Positions 42,179 through 52,337 of a DNA stretch of 64,000 nt are shown here, in pieces (within the stretch, counting starts at the first letter, position 1; each line of letters opens with the position of its first letter). The notes under the pieces were generated by a model. It was not told the origin of the DNA. It did not search any database and was given only the letters and a program-made list of their open reading frames with translations. The translations under genes were made by a program, and so were the position numbers. The DNA comes from Planctomycetales bacterium 10988 (lineage in GTDB: Bacteria > Planctomycetota > Planctomycetia > Pirellulales > Pb10988), in the NCBI GenBank assembly GCA_009664345.1, contig CP043547.1, positions 5,732,709 through 5,796,708 on the forward strand. The letters are read 5' to 3'.

Positions 42179-43474
42179 TTAACCAAACAATTCCTCCACC
42201 GTCGTGCCTCCCTCCACAAGAGGCAAGGGTCGTCCGATGGCTGACATATTTTCTTTGTCGGCATCAAGTTTTAAGGCATGGAAGAAACTACGGAAAAGGT
42301 CCGGCACTTCGATCGGGCGATCGGAGACGGCTTGGCCGCTCGATTCGGTCTCGCCAATCACTTGACCGCCACGCACACCAGCTCCAGCAATGGCCGCATT
42401 GAAAGCAGCCGGGAAGTGATCGCGACCGCCACGGGCATTGATCTTGGGAGTCCGGCCAAATTCACCCATCCAGATAACCAGCGTTTTGTCCAGCATGCCC
42501 CGTTGCTCCAGGTCTTCGAGCAGATAGGCAAAGGGCTGATCCAGCTGATCGGTCAAGTCCTTGGTGCGGTCATTGTTATCTTGATGCGTATCCCAATTCC
42601 CGAGACTCACTTCGACGAACGTCACTCCGGTTTCAATCAAGCGGCGGGCCAAGAGACAGCCTTTGGCAAATTGCCCCCGGCCATATCCTTGCTGAATGTA
42701 GTCCGGTTCTTGATCCACTTCGAAAGCTTCCATCTGTGGACTAAGAATCATTTTCGAGGCCTTGTGATAAACCTTGCGGTGATCGTGGATGGCGGCTTGA
42801 ATATCGACAGGGCCTTCCGCTTCCAGGCGATCCATCAAACCCAGACGACGACGATGGCGAAAAGCCGAAGTATAAAGTTCAGTGTTTTCCGGGGGCCGCT
42901 CCGGAGAATTGAGGACAAACGGATTGTATTCGACTCCCAAAATCCCAGCATCTCCCCCAGCGACTCCTCGACCTCCGATACGGACGAAGGAGGGAATTTC
43001 ACATTCGGGATCGCCAAGTTCGTTTGAAACCAGCGAACCAAGCGTCGGGTGTTTTATGGAAGCATTCAGCACATAACCCGTATGCAGCTGATAGGTTGCC
43101 CGAAGATGGTTACCTTCTTTATTGGTCAACGATCGCATGACTGCGAGTTTATCCATTTGTCGTGCGACATTTGGCAGGTTCTCAGCGATATGAATGCCAG
43201 GAATGTTCGTCCGAATGGCGTTGATCCCGGCTCCATTGGTATGGTCGGGCTTCGGAGTAAAGGTATCAAATTGGCTCGGGCCGCCTTGCATCCAAAGCAG
43301 GATACAGGCCATTCCTTCCTTGCGAAGTTCTTCCGCTTTTAACGTCACCAGATCGCGAAAGCCCAAACTCCCCGCGGCGAGAGTCCCGGCTGCCGAAACG
43401 CTTTTGAGAAAATCCCGGCGACAGACCACCCGGCCGCGTCGCATTTCCAAATCAAGATGTCGTTGCATACGCAT
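42179..43474 (-). CDS. DUF1501 protein with Tat-type signal
   Basis: ATG 43474 follows GAAGGTAG and is preferred over the GTG at 43492, giving 431 residues. The N-terminus has CRRDFLKSVSAAGTLAAGS, a twin-arginine signal. The mature protein shows DUF1501 (PF07394) motifs: LWMQGGPSQFDTFTPKP, the GIHIAENLPNVARQMDKLAV region, WDTHQDNN, VIWMGEFGRTPKIN and GRDHFPAAF, resembling the alkaline-phosphatase/sulfatase superfamily. These proteins are nearly always encoded after a DUF1549/DUF1553 gene, as here (74 bp gap), suggesting one exported complex of unknown substrate. Confidence 0.92.
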   Translation of the reverse strand: MRMQRHLDLEMRRGRVVCRRDFLKSVSAAGTLAAGSLGFRDLVTLKAEELRKEGMACILLWMQGGPSQFDTFTPKPDHTNGAGINAIRTNIPGIHIAENLPNVARQMDKLAVMRSLTNKEGNHLRATYQLHTGYVLNASIKHPTLGSLVSNELGDPECEIPSFVRIGGRGVAGGDAGILGVEYNPFVLNSPERPPENTELYTSAFRHRRRLGLMDRLEAEGPVDIQAAIHDHRKVYHKASKMILSPQMEAFEVDQEPDYIQQGYGRGQFAKGCLLARRLIETGVTFVEVSLGNWDTHQDNNDRTKDLTDQLDQPFAYLLEDLEQRGMLDKTLVIWMGEFGRTPKINARGGRDHFPAAFNAAIAGAGVRGGQVIGETESSGQAVSDRPIEVPDLFRSFFHALKLDADKENMSAIGRPLPLVEGGTTVEELFG

Positions 43475-43548
43475 AGCTACTACCTTCACCACATGAGGAC
43501 GGAGGATGTTTTCAAAACTGATATTTTATAATTCGCCGGCGGTTTGCC

Positions 43549-45210
43549 TTAGCGACGATGGAGAAACTCGGTGGAATTCAACAGGGTCCATTGAATATCT
43601 TCAAAGGCTTCCACTCGATTGTTGACTTCTTGCACATATTCACGGCAAACCTGTAATTCTCCAGCGGTTGGTTCGCGGGCTAACGTGCGGAGATACAGCT
43701 CGTAGACAACCTCGTCGTTCTCGCTCTTTTCTCGCAAGAGTTGTCCCAGTGGAGTGCTGAAATTGTAGCCATTGAGTGAACGCATTAGATAAGGTGAATT
43801 CATCAATGCCAAGGCTTGCGGAATCGCGAGTGTCCATTCTTGGGCGGACATGCTAGGGTCAAAGCCGAAAGTCTGCATGAATTGGAAACCAGGATTGAAC
43901 TGATTCCGACGGGAACTAGGGGCACCCGATGGTGGGGGAGGTGGCAACACCGGTGGCTCAGGCATTCCCAAGACTTGCAACAGTGAACTGAAAAGTTGAT
44001 CACTTCGCAGCGGTTGGCAAGCATTTCCTTGATAGGCAATGGTTTGGGTCCGATCAGGATTGATCCCAGCGGATTGATAGATTTCCGTCTGCATAATGGT
44101 TTCGAAAAGCCATTTGATATCGTAGTCGTTTTCCGCGAATTGGTCAGAAAGGAACTTCAAAGTGTTTTCCGCATGGGCACCGCGATCGGGTCCGATGTCA
44201 TCGACGGAATCGTAGAAACTTTCTCCGACCAAAACGGTCCAGATCCGATTCACATACGCTTTGGAGAACCAAGGATTATTCTTCGAAGTAATCCATTTTG
44301 ATAAGGTCAACCGGCGATCGATGTCTCTTTCGCCCGTTCCATATTGCTGGTCCGTGATGAACAAAGCCGGTTGCATGACTTGACCACGTTCCTCGGGACG
44401 TTCCAAGTCACTCATCCGATGTTCGATGCGGAGGCGAGGATTGTCGGCGGCTTCCGGTCGAAACTGAGCATAGCGTGGCAAATAGTCATGCGATACGACT
44501 TCGAAGGTCGGCGGGAATTGATCGCGAACTTGGCGAACTTTCACTCGAGGAAAGAAGGCGGCGAGTTCATGAAATTGCTCCCGTTGCCAGCGATCGTACG
44601 GATGATCGTGGCACTGAGCACAACTGATTTGAATGCCAAGGAAAATCCGAGAGACTTCGGAGGCAAGATTCTCGGTGTCATCCATATGGGCCATGATCAG
44701 GGCGGTTTCCCCATGAGAACGGACTTCGCCAGTCGCGGTGATCAGGTCCGTCGCGATCTCATCCCAAGGACGGTTTTCTTGAAATTGATCCGTTAAATAG
44801 AATTCCGAAGATGGCAGACTAATTTGAGCACGTTCGCTGGTACGTCGATAAAAGATCACATCTCGCCAGTAGCGTGCCCAGTTTCGAGCATAGGTATCGC
44901 GGGACATCAGGCTCCGGACAACCGCCGAGCGTTTCACTTCCGAAGGGTTCGGATCAAGGGTAAAAATCGAGATTTCGCTCGGTGTTGGAAGCTGGCCATT
45001 CAGGTCAAGCATCGCTCGCCGTAGGAAGGCAACATCATCAATCGGACCACTCGTGGCGACTTCACTCCCCATTTCTTCGAGCAGAATTCGATTGACCTCT
45101 TGGGCGGCTACCGAAGATGGCAAGGCTTCCGCGGAGACTTTTTGAATAGGAAGGGCAAGCAGACAAAAACCACATCCAAGGAACAACACGTGACGCAGAG
45201 GGTTACGCAT
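43549..45210 (-). CDS. DUF1549/DUF1553 secreted protein with CxxCH motif
   Basis: ATG 45210 is chosen at the start of the signal peptide (RHVLFLGCGFCLLALP), about 553 residues. DUF1549 spans about 35-230 (DDVAFLRRAMLDLNGQLPTPSEI), ending in a CAQCHDHPYDRW motif with a heme-type CxxCH. DUF1553 follows (about 290-540: ISKWITSKNNPWFSKAYVNRIWTVLVG...). A Pro-rich loop (PPVLPPPPPSGAP) interrupts the latter. The N-terminal planctomycete cytochrome domain (PSC1) often fused in this family is absent. It is upstream of the DUF1501 gene in one transcript. Confidence 0.92.
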   Translation of the reverse strand: MRNPLRHVLFLGCGFCLLALPIQKVSAEALPSSVAAQEVNRILLEEMGSEVATSGPIDDVAFLRRAMLDLNGQLPTPSEISIFTLDPNPSEVKRSAVVRSLMSRDTYARNWARYWRDVIFYRRTSERAQISLPSSEFYLTDQFQENRPWDEIATDLITATGEVRSHGETALIMAHMDDTENLASEVSRIFLGIQISCAQCHDHPYDRWQREQFHELAAFFPRVKVRQVRDQFPPTFEVVSHDYLPRYAQFRPEAADNPRLRIEHRMSDLERPEERGQVMQPALFITDQQYGTGERDIDRRLTLSKWITSKNNPWFSKAYVNRIWTVLVGESFYDSVDDIGPDRGAHAENTLKFLSDQFAENDYDIKWLFETIMQTEIYQSAGINPDRTQTIAYQGNACQPLRSDQLFSSLLQVLGMPEPPVLPPPPPSGAPSSRRNQFNPGFQFMQTFGFDPSMSAQEWTLAIPQALALMNSPYLMRSLNGYNFSTPLGQLLREKSENDEVVYELYLRTLAREPTAGELQVCREYVQEVNNRVEAFEDIQWTLLNSTEFLHRR

Positions 45211-45355
45211 GACTGGATTCCAATGACAGCTATAGAGAATGATCAACAGGGGCTACCATGATTAACCCGCACAACTCGGGAAAGTTTCGCGAATTTTTTC
45301 TAATGCCTGAATTAGTAGTAAACGGCTAGCACTTTCGCCTCTCCACCGATTTCAT

Positions 45356-45388
45356 AAAAAAAGCCCCAAAGATTTCTCTTCAGGGCTT
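45356..45388 (-). terminator. intrinsic terminator of the SGNH-heme lipoprotein gene
   Basis: AAGCCC (45361-45366) pairs with GGGCTT (45383-45388). On the minus strand a seven-T tract follows. It lies about 45 bp after the stop of the 45432-48707 gene. Confidence 0.8.
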
Positions 45389-45431
45389 AGATTAAAACAG
45401 GTTTTAATCGACGAAGGGGGTTGAAATTCGC

Positions 45432-48400
45432 TTACTTGAGAGTTGAAAGAAACTCGAGCAAATCAATGAATTCCTCACCGGACATCGTCTCATGAAGTCG
45501 TTCCGGCATGCTGGATACCGCGACTTTTTCCATGATTTCGATTTCATCGCGGGGGACTTTCACGACGTCTTTTCCGCCGACGAGGATTTCGATTTCGTCG
45601 TCACTTTCCGAAACCAAGAGCCCTGTCAAAGCCAGCCCATCCGCAGTGAAGAGGCTCAAGGTTTGATACTTGGGATTCAGTTCGGCACTCGGTTCGAGAA
45701 TCGATTCGATGATCTTTCCGCGAGTCAGACGTTTGCCGACCTCGGTCAGATCGGGACCAAACTTCGCCCCTTCCGTTCCAATCATATGGCAAGCGATACA
45801 GGCTCGCGTGAAGACTTTCTTGCCAGCTTCCGGATTTCCGCTCAGCGTGATCATGTCATTCATGGCAATGACTTTCCCCCCGGAGCTAATCTTCGGATTG
45901 GTAATCTTTCGCAGCAACGACCGGGCTTTATCCCCATAGTCCCCGCCTTGGGTCAATTCGATCAGATATTCTTCGGCTTCCGGGAAGTTTTCGACGAGCG
46001 ATTCTCCCTGCTTCACGCGGTCGTACCAAACCGGTTTCAACGCTCCTAAGGTACTTTGCAAGGTGTAATCGATCTCGTCGTCCATCTCATACTTCAACAC
46101 TTCCATCGCCGTCGCTACCGATTCGGTCGTTGGGAAGTAACTCAAAGCGACGAGCGTTTGCAAACGAACCAGCGGATGCGAATCCGAAATCAGCGGCTTG
46201 ATGGATTCGAAGGCTTCCGGCAGGTATTCCCGCTCGTTGGCGAGAACGATCAATGCCGCCGCTCGGGCCTGCGGTTCTTCTGCTTGAAGAACTTGCTTTG
46301 CCAAATCAAGATCGACCATGCGATGGCCTTCCTGCACCCACAGGGCTTCCAAGAGTTTTTGATCTCGAAGCTTGTCCTCTTCTCCGATGGCACTTAACCA
46401 AGCAGTTAAGGCTGTTTTCACTTCCTGTTTGGGTCGATCACGCAACTCACGCCGCACACGAACCCGCGTACGTGGCTCTTTCATGGCCAGCTGGTCAAGC
46501 AACTCCGGCACGGATTTTTCCGCTTGGGTAACGACATCGAGAAGATCCTTGTCTTTCACCTTCAATTGATACACCCGGCCATGGCGATGATCGCGATTCG
46601 GGTCTCGTTGCGAATACTGCATATGGCCGATCAACGGATTGTGCCAATCAATGAAGTACAAAGCCCCATCCGGTCCGATCTTCGGATCACCAGGGCGGAA
46701 GTTCCGATCCGTGGAGACAACCAGATCCTCCACCCGAACCCCTAGAAACCCCGATTTTTGCTGCTTCACATTGAATTGCAAAATGCCATTCATGTTGATC
46801 ACGCAGGCAAAAAGAAAATTCCCCTGAGCTTCTTCGGGGAAATGACTGCTATTGATGAACTCATTCCCAAGCGCCGGTCGCATACGAGGCCCGGAATAAA
46901 GAATGAACTCGTCGGTTCCCTTTCTTTCTCGGAAAGGCTTCCCAACCAACGGTGTTGCCCAATACTGAGCCGCCGAAGTCCCATCGCCCACGAACGGTTG
47001 CCCCCATTCATTGTGGGTAAAACACCAGGCATTCGCATAGCAAGGAGCGACATAACGGCGAATTTGCCAAGTTTCCAGGTCAAGCAGATACGCCGAAGAT
47101 TGATTGTGATTCCGGAACGGACCCCAGGGTGTTTCTATCGTGGTCGAGAGGGAAATCCCTTCAAGCATGATCAAATCCCCACCGGGTGTCCATTCAAAGG
47201 CCCCGATGGCGTGATGGGTATCTTCGGTTGCGAACCCATCGAACATCACTTCGCGATAATCGGCCTTGTCATCGCCGTCGGTATCCTTGAGGAAGATCAA
47301 TTGTGGCTGATTCACCACCAAAACCCCGCCATTCCACAAAGCAAATCCTGTCGGTAAATGCAGATCATCGGCAAAGACCTTCAGCTCATCGGCAACCCCG
47401 TCGTTGTCGGTATCCTCAAGAATCAGCAAACGATCGGCAGGTTTCGGATTGCCGGGCTTCCATTGCGGATAAGTCGGCATGCAAGCCACCCACAAACGCC
47501 CTTGATTGTCGAAACTCATCTGCACCGGGTTCGCCAATTCCGGGAACATTTCCTCGGAAGCGAATGTTTTTACCTCGTAACCTTCGGCTACGGTCATCGC
47601 ATCGAGGGCTTCCTCCGGCGTAAGATATCGCAAGTCCTGCGGTTCGGAATAGGTCTTGGAACCAAAAGTCGTTCGAACTTCGACCAAGTCGCCTGTATCG
47701 GAATCATCGACCGCATCCGCGACTTCCTTCCCCTGAGCGATGTCCCAGATGTACTGATCCCGCTTGGCGACCATCTTGCGGAGTTTGGCATATTCCGCCG
47801 GGAAGTTAACCACCCCAAAAGGAGAGTTTCGGCCCCCATAAATATACCAACCGTTGACCATGCGATAGTCTTGTTGATGATGCCAACCTTTGTCGATCAC
47901 CGCTTGGCGGAGTTGCTCGAACCGTTCGGAATTCGCTTCAGCAGGAGAATTGCCAAACAGTTCTTCATCCAGGAGCTTGCCGACGAGTTTGTCCCCGGCT
48001 TCATTTAAATGAGCCCTATTGATGGTGTACTGAGCGCCGGATTCCTCGGCGAAAGCACCTTTGGTAGGGGTAAACAGGTCGACGAAAGGAAGTTTTTCTG
48101 CCTCGGCAACGGCCTGGGTCGCCTCCATATAAAGCTGGAGATTTTCGTTTTCTTGTGTTCCACTTGGCAAACCGGGCTTGTCGGTCGCTTCAAAGGCAAT
48201 CGGCGAAATCAGCACGAAGCGAGGCGTTTGTCCATTTCCTTCGAGTTCCACTCGCATCCCTTCCAGGAAGGAGTGGTAATCCGACTTGAAGGACTCAACG
48301 CCATCTGGCCCAGCGAAGGATTCATTAAAGCCAAAGAAACACAGCACCAAATCGGGACCATACACCAAATAAGGGTTATCTAATTCGATGTAGTTATCCG

Positions 48401-48707
48401 GCCGCTGACGCAAGCCAACTTCATCTGTCGGCCAGCCAAAGTTTCTCAGCAAAATTTCCTTTTCAGGAAACCGCGATTGGAGATGGGTTTCAAAATGGCC
48501 AAAGAGGTGCATCCGCACAGCCAAGCTACCGCCGACCAGCGCGACCTTCTGCCCTGGCTCGACTTCCAGAAGCGGGGCTTTTGCTTCCGGCTTCGCTTCC
48601 GCAGGAGTATCGGCCTGGACCGCCGACTCAGGTGCCGGGGAACAACCCACTAGCCCAAAGGCCGGCAACAGAGCCAGAGTGAAAAACATCAAACGAAAAC
48701 AAGTCAT
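45432..48707 (-). CDS. PVC-type heme-binding CxxCH lipoprotein with N-terminal SGNH hydrolase-like domain
   Basis: The 1091-residue protein has a lipoprotein signal (LLPAFGLVGC). An SGNH-like domain (about 45-260) follows, with VALVGGSLAVRM for block I (Gly-Gly-Ser rather than Gly-Asp-Ser), FFGFNES and a late DxxH-like region. A membrane-bound dehydrogenase-type propeller (about 365-720: MTVAEGYEVKTFASEE, EDTDNDGVADE, GDGTSAAQYW) is next. Then HEAT-like repeats (about 740-930), a cytochrome c motif CIACH (Cys970, Cys973, His974) and the conserved tail DGLALTGLLVSESDDEIEI. TIGR02604 plus TIGR02603 describe the middle and end. It likely transfers electrons while acting on a periplasmic substrate. 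It is monocistronic with a terminator. Confidence 0.92.
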   Translation of the reverse strand: MTCFRLMFFTLALLPAFGLVGCSPAPESAVQADTPAEAKPEAKAPLLEVEPGQKVALVGGSLAVRMHLFGHFETHLQSRFPEKEILLRNFGWPTDEVGLRQRPDNYIELDNPYLVYGPDLVLCFFGFNESFAGPDGVESFKSDYHSFLEGMRVELEGNGQTPRFVLISPIAFEATDKPGLPSGTQENENLQLYMEATQAVAEAEKLPFVDLFTPTKGAFAEESGAQYTINRAHLNEAGDKLVGKLLDEELFGNSPAEANSERFEQLRQAVIDKGWHHQQDYRMVNGWYIYGGRNSPFGVVNFPAEYAKLRKMVAKRDQYIWDIAQGKEVADAVDDSDTGDLVEVRTTFGSKTYSEPQDLRYLTPEEALDAMTVAEGYEVKTFASEEMFPELANPVQMSFDNQGRLWVACMPTYPQWKPGNPKPADRLLILEDTDNDGVADELKVFADDLHLPTGFALWNGGVLVVNQPQLIFLKDTDGDDKADYREVMFDGFATEDTHHAIGAFEWTPGGDLIMLEGISLSTTIETPWGPFRNHNQSSAYLLDLETWQIRRYVAPCYANAWCFTHNEWGQPFVGDGTSAAQYWATPLVGKPFRERKGTDEFILYSGPRMRPALGNEFINSSHFPEEAQGNFLFACVINMNGILQFNVKQQKSGFLGVRVEDLVVSTDRNFRPGDPKIGPDGALYFIDWHNPLIGHMQYSQRDPNRDHRHGRVYQLKVKDKDLLDVVTQAEKSVPELLDQLAMKEPRTRVRVRRELRDRPKQEVKTALTAWLSAIGEEDKLRDQKLLEALWVQEGHRMVDLDLAKQVLQAEEPQARAAALIVLANEREYLPEAFESIKPLISDSHPLVRLQTLVALSYFPTTESVATAMEVLKYEMDDEIDYTLQSTLGALKPVWYDRVKQGESLVENFPEAEEYLIELTQGGDYGDKARSLLRKITNPKISSGGKVIAMNDMITLSGNPEAGKKVFTRACIACHMIGTEGAKFGPDLTEVGKRLTRGKIIESILEPSAELNPKYQTLSLFTADGLALTGLLVSESDDEIEILVGGKDVVKVPRDEIEIMEKVAVSSMPERLHETMSGEEFIDLLEFLSTLK

Positions 48708-49034
48708 ACTATTTCCTCAAGTGATAATACAGCAACGGGTTAGAGATCAGGGGACATAGAGAATTGATCATGGGGGCAATCGCTCTAGTTTACTTTATTT
48801 TGTAGAGATGTGCCAGTTGGAAAACGTCTTGCTTTAAAGGAAATAGCCTTCGGAAATCCGAAAATCCCATGAAGAATCTCTCTTTGCCTCAACTGCCCTC
48901 TTTGCTACGATCTGCACACCTACGACGAGACGCACAACATCTCGCCAGCCAAAACAAGGCAGACAAACGCTCGCAGGAACCGAGCGATCCAATCGACCCA
49001 CCCACGGACAAACTCACTCAAGGAAGAGATCGAA
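48708..49034. other. divergent intergenic region before the flippase gene
   Basis: These 327 bp separate divergent genes and must contain two promoters, which I cannot place. Only the AGGAAGAG ribosome site of the flippase (49021-49028) is clear. Confidence 0.5.
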
Positions 49035-50567
49035 ATGAGCATGAAGCGATCGGCGATTCGCGCGGTCCTCTTTAATGGAATTGGGCGTATTTGCTCCTTT
49101 GCCATTACGTTTATTTCGACCCCGCTGCTGATCGGGTTCTTGGGAGATGTGGATTATGGTTTATGGACCCTCTTGATGACGTTTACCGGGTATTACGCCT
49201 TGGCAGACTTGGGATTACGAGGAGCAACGGTCAAATATTTAGCCGCCTCGGACGCTGCGAAAGATCACAAATCATTCAATGAAATTCTGACAACTTCCTT
49301 GGTTGCCTATTCACTCCTCGCTTGTGTGGTTCTCTTGGCGGGTATCGTGATCGCTTGCGTTTTTCCAAGCCTATTTGAAATTAAAGCGGGACGATCTCTA
49401 CAACTTCAACTTGCCATTCTTTGTATCACGCTCGCATTTGCAATTCGTTTAGTAGGACAAATTTCGCCAGCCGTAATGCAAGCCCGCCTTCGTTTTGATT
49501 TTCATAATACCTTTTCGATCGGCACCCAACTGATTCAAGCCATCTGTTTACTAACAGCTGTAGGGTTGGGCTATGGGTTGTTTACCATGGCCTTGTTGTA
49601 TTTAATCACAACGCTACTTTCTCAGCTTTATTATTTATTTGAAATCCATCGCCAAGTTCCCAATCTAAAAATTGAATGGAAAAGCTTTCACAGAAGTCGA
49701 TTGCGAACTTTATTACAATTTGGCTCGCTCAATGTGTTAGTGAATGCCGCACGCCGATTAACCCGGTCTTCTGGGGCTTTGATCATTGGTTTAATTCTAG
49801 GAAAAGAACTGATTGTCTTTTATGCGATTGCCGATGCGATCTTTCAAAAATTTGACACGATCTCCAAAGCGATGAATAGTGTGTTGATGCCGCTTGTCAG
49901 TCAACTTCAAGAACAGAAAAGCACAGCCGCACTTCAACAATTACTTTATCAAATCCCGCGATTTCAACTAAGTTGGGCAACATGTTTAACAACGATTTTA
50001 TTTTGTTGGGGACATGATCTGTTAAGTCTTTGGATTGGTGTTGAATATGCGGACCTCAGTCATCGTGTCCTTTGTTTGTTAAGCCTGACATTCCTATGTA
50101 CGATGATCAGCGGTGGACTAGCTGCTATGCTAACGGGAATGGAAAAACTAACCTTTTTAGCAACCGTCGAAACGATCTACGGAGGGCTTGTTCTTGTCTT
50201 AGGATCGGTACTCACTTGGAAATTTGGCGTGACGGGGATGGCCTGGGCGTTATTAATTCCTCGACTCTTTACACATGGAATTCTGCTCCCCATCTATTGT
50301 TGCAAACTATTAAATCAATCGGCCAAAACCTATTTCAAGGAGATCCACGGGACCGCCGTTCTCGGGATGTTTCCTGTTCTGTTAATCTGTTTACTGCTCA
50401 AATCTTACGTGCATCCTCAGAACCTTCTTGAATTGGCTTTTGTGATGATACCCATTGGCTTGATATCCGGTCTATCGGTCTTTCTCTTTGGGCTTCATTC
50501 CGATTTAAAAACTCTGGTCTATCAATACATCCCTCGACGTGCATTTAAAGTAAATAAAACGATCTAA
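49035..50567 (+). CDS. polysaccharide flippase (Wzx/MATE-like oligosaccharide transporter)
   Basis: The 510-residue integral membrane protein has about 12-14 TM helices and the opening AVLFNGIGRICSFAITFISTPLLIGFLG, typical of the polysaccharide synthase/flippase family (PF01943/PF13440). A GLWTLLMTFTGYYALADLGLRGATVKYLA stretch is the conserved TM2-TM3 loop. It would flip lipid-linked glycans across the inner membrane. It is followed 64 bp later by a glycosyltransferase on the same strand. From about 49400 onward the DNA is visibly richer in A/T than at its start. Confidence 0.9.
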   Translation: MSMKRSAIRAVLFNGIGRICSFAITFISTPLLIGFLGDVDYGLWTLLMTFTGYYALADLGLRGATVKYLAASDAAKDHKSFNEILTTSLVAYSLLACVVLLAGIVIACVFPSLFEIKAGRSLQLQLAILCITLAFAIRLVGQISPAVMQARLRFDFHNTFSIGTQLIQAICLLTAVGLGYGLFTMALLYLITTLLSQLYYLFEIHRQVPNLKIEWKSFHRSRLRTLLQFGSLNVLVNAARRLTRSSGALIIGLILGKELIVFYAIADAIFQKFDTISKAMNSVLMPLVSQLQEQKSTAALQQLLYQIPRFQLSWATCLTTILFCWGHDLLSLWIGVEYADLSHRVLCLLSLTFLCTMISGGLAAMLTGMEKLTFLATVETIYGGLVLVLGSVLTWKFGVTGMAWALLIPRLFTHGILLPIYCCKLLNQSAKTYFKEIHGTAVLGMFPVLLICLLLKSYVHPQNLLELAFVMIPIGLISGLSVFLFGLHSDLKTLVYQYIPRRAFKVNKTI

Positions 50568-50631
50568 AGTACTCAATCGAATCCCAAAAAATTAAATACA
50601 TCTAAAGACAAACATACCTTGGAGTGGCAAC

Positions 50632-52056
50632 ATGGCAATGATCGAACAACCGGTAAACATTGAAAATAATCTGACAAACCAAAACACTCCAAAAAAGAGA
50701 GTGCTTGTTGTCAGCTATCTCTTTCCGCCGGCAGGAGATGTGGGCGTACATCGAACCTTACGGTTCATTAAATGGCTGCCGCAATGGAAATGGGAACCGG
50801 TTGTTCTAACGGCTGCGAATGCCAAGGTGAATTATTTAGACAGTACCTTGGAACAGAAAATATCGAAGGATGTTGAAGTTCACTACACCGCTTCGTTTGA
50901 AAGGTTGAATTATGGGACTTCGCTCGATGGTCAGAAAACAAACAAATCGCAATCCATTGTGGGAAAAATCTTTCAAGAACTTCCCAGGGATTTATGGAAA
51001 GCGTTTACCTATCCCGATGATAAAGTCGGTTGGATTCGCCCGGCGATTGAACAAGCCCGCGAGCTTCATCAACAACGACCTTTTGATTTAATTTATGTTA
51101 CTGGAAAGCCTTTTTCTTCATTCCGAATTGGAGAAGTTCTTGCTAAAGAATTCAATATTCCTTGGATGATGGACTATCGTGATTTGTGGACCATCAATCG
51201 AAGAAGAAAAGCCTCTGGAATTCGGCATCAATTAGAATCAAGACTCGAAGCAAGATTTCTAAAAAATGCAACTGCGGTGATTGTGAATACCCCTGACAAT
51301 CGCAATGACTTCATTCGGAATTTTAATCAGATCCCTGCCAAGAAATTTCATGCGATTACCAATGGTTTTGATCGGAATGATTTTGAAGAGCTTTCAACGA
51401 ATAAATACGAAAAATTCACCATTGCTTACGGCGGAACATTTTATTTTCAATCCGCGAAGCGAACCAGTCTCTATAGAAAACTATTAGGCTTTGATCAACG
51501 AAAAGCAAAGGTCATGGAGACCTATTCACCGCTATATTTCTTCAATGCACTACAACAACTTTTTCATGAACACCCAGAGATAAAAGCAAACTTTAAAATG
51601 ATCTTCAGTGGGGCTGGCTGTAAAAAGATCGAGCAGTTAATCAAAGAACATCAGCTTGAAGACAATATCGAGTTGAAGGGTTGGCTTGACTATCACGATA
51701 GTTTGCAAATTTTAAAGAGTTCCCATGCACAGCTTTTAGTTCTTTCACGAGGGGAAGAAAGTAAAGGTTGGATTCCTTCTAAACTCTATCAATATCTTGG
51801 AACAGGAAATCCGATCCTTGCATTGATTCCGCCAGGTGATGTGGAACAGATTATCAAGAAAACGCAAACCGGGATTGTTTGTCCGCCTGATCAAGTTCAG
51901 CAAATCAAATCCGCCATCGAAAAGCTTTATCGAAGCTATGAGCATAACCAAGCAATCACTTCTCGTTGTCAGGAATCTGTCCAAGAGTATGAAGGGGAAA
52001 TATTAACAAAAAAACTTGCCAAGTGCTTTGATATAGCTCTCGGAACTCATCACTAA
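50632..52056 (+). CDS. GT-B glycosyltransferase (family 4-like)
   Basis: The 474-residue protein has VLVVSYLFPPAGDVGVHRTLRFIKWLP near the N-terminus, a common opening of exopolysaccharide GT4 enzymes. FDLIYVTGKPFSSFRIGEVLAKEF and WMMDYRDLWTINRR lie mid-N-domain. The C-domain has VIVNTPDNRNDF, IAYGGTFYFQS and a donor-binding region ESKGWIPSKLYQYLGTGNPILAL. No signal peptide is present. A GGAGTG ribosome site precedes ATG 50632. It is likely co-transcribed with the flippase; the sugar is unknown. Confidence 0.88.
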   Translation: MAMIEQPVNIENNLTNQNTPKKRVLVVSYLFPPAGDVGVHRTLRFIKWLPQWKWEPVVLTAANAKVNYLDSTLEQKISKDVEVHYTASFERLNYGTSLDGQKTNKSQSIVGKIFQELPRDLWKAFTYPDDKVGWIRPAIEQARELHQQRPFDLIYVTGKPFSSFRIGEVLAKEFNIPWMMDYRDLWTINRRRKASGIRHQLESRLEARFLKNATAVIVNTPDNRNDFIRNFNQIPAKKFHAITNGFDRNDFEELSTNKYEKFTIAYGGTFYFQSAKRTSLYRKLLGFDQRKAKVMETYSPLYFFNALQQLFHEHPEIKANFKMIFSGAGCKKIEQLIKEHQLEDNIELKGWLDYHDSLQILKSSHAQLLVLSRGEESKGWIPSKLYQYLGTGNPILALIPPGDVEQIIKKTQTGIVCPPDQVQQIKSAIEKLYRSYEHNQAITSRCQESVQEYEGEILTKKLAKCFDIALGTHH

Positions 52057-52337
52057 ATCTCACCCATTTAGAGTATGCGGTCAAAAGTATCTTTCATTTT
52101 ATTTTAACAAGGGTTCACCTTTAGATTTCGATTTTAGACCGCTGACTATTCGTCTGTCCTTGAACTTCCTCGTAATGATTGATTTCCGTGGATGCCTCTG
52201 GTAGAACGGTGTTCGTTGCTTTATGCCGAATGGTATGAAACAAGCACCATGCAAACAAGAGTTAATGAGCCCTGTTTAATATCATTAGCTTTTTCTATCC
52301 AACCGTTCCACACGCCAATCAGACCGAGGTTGCAACC

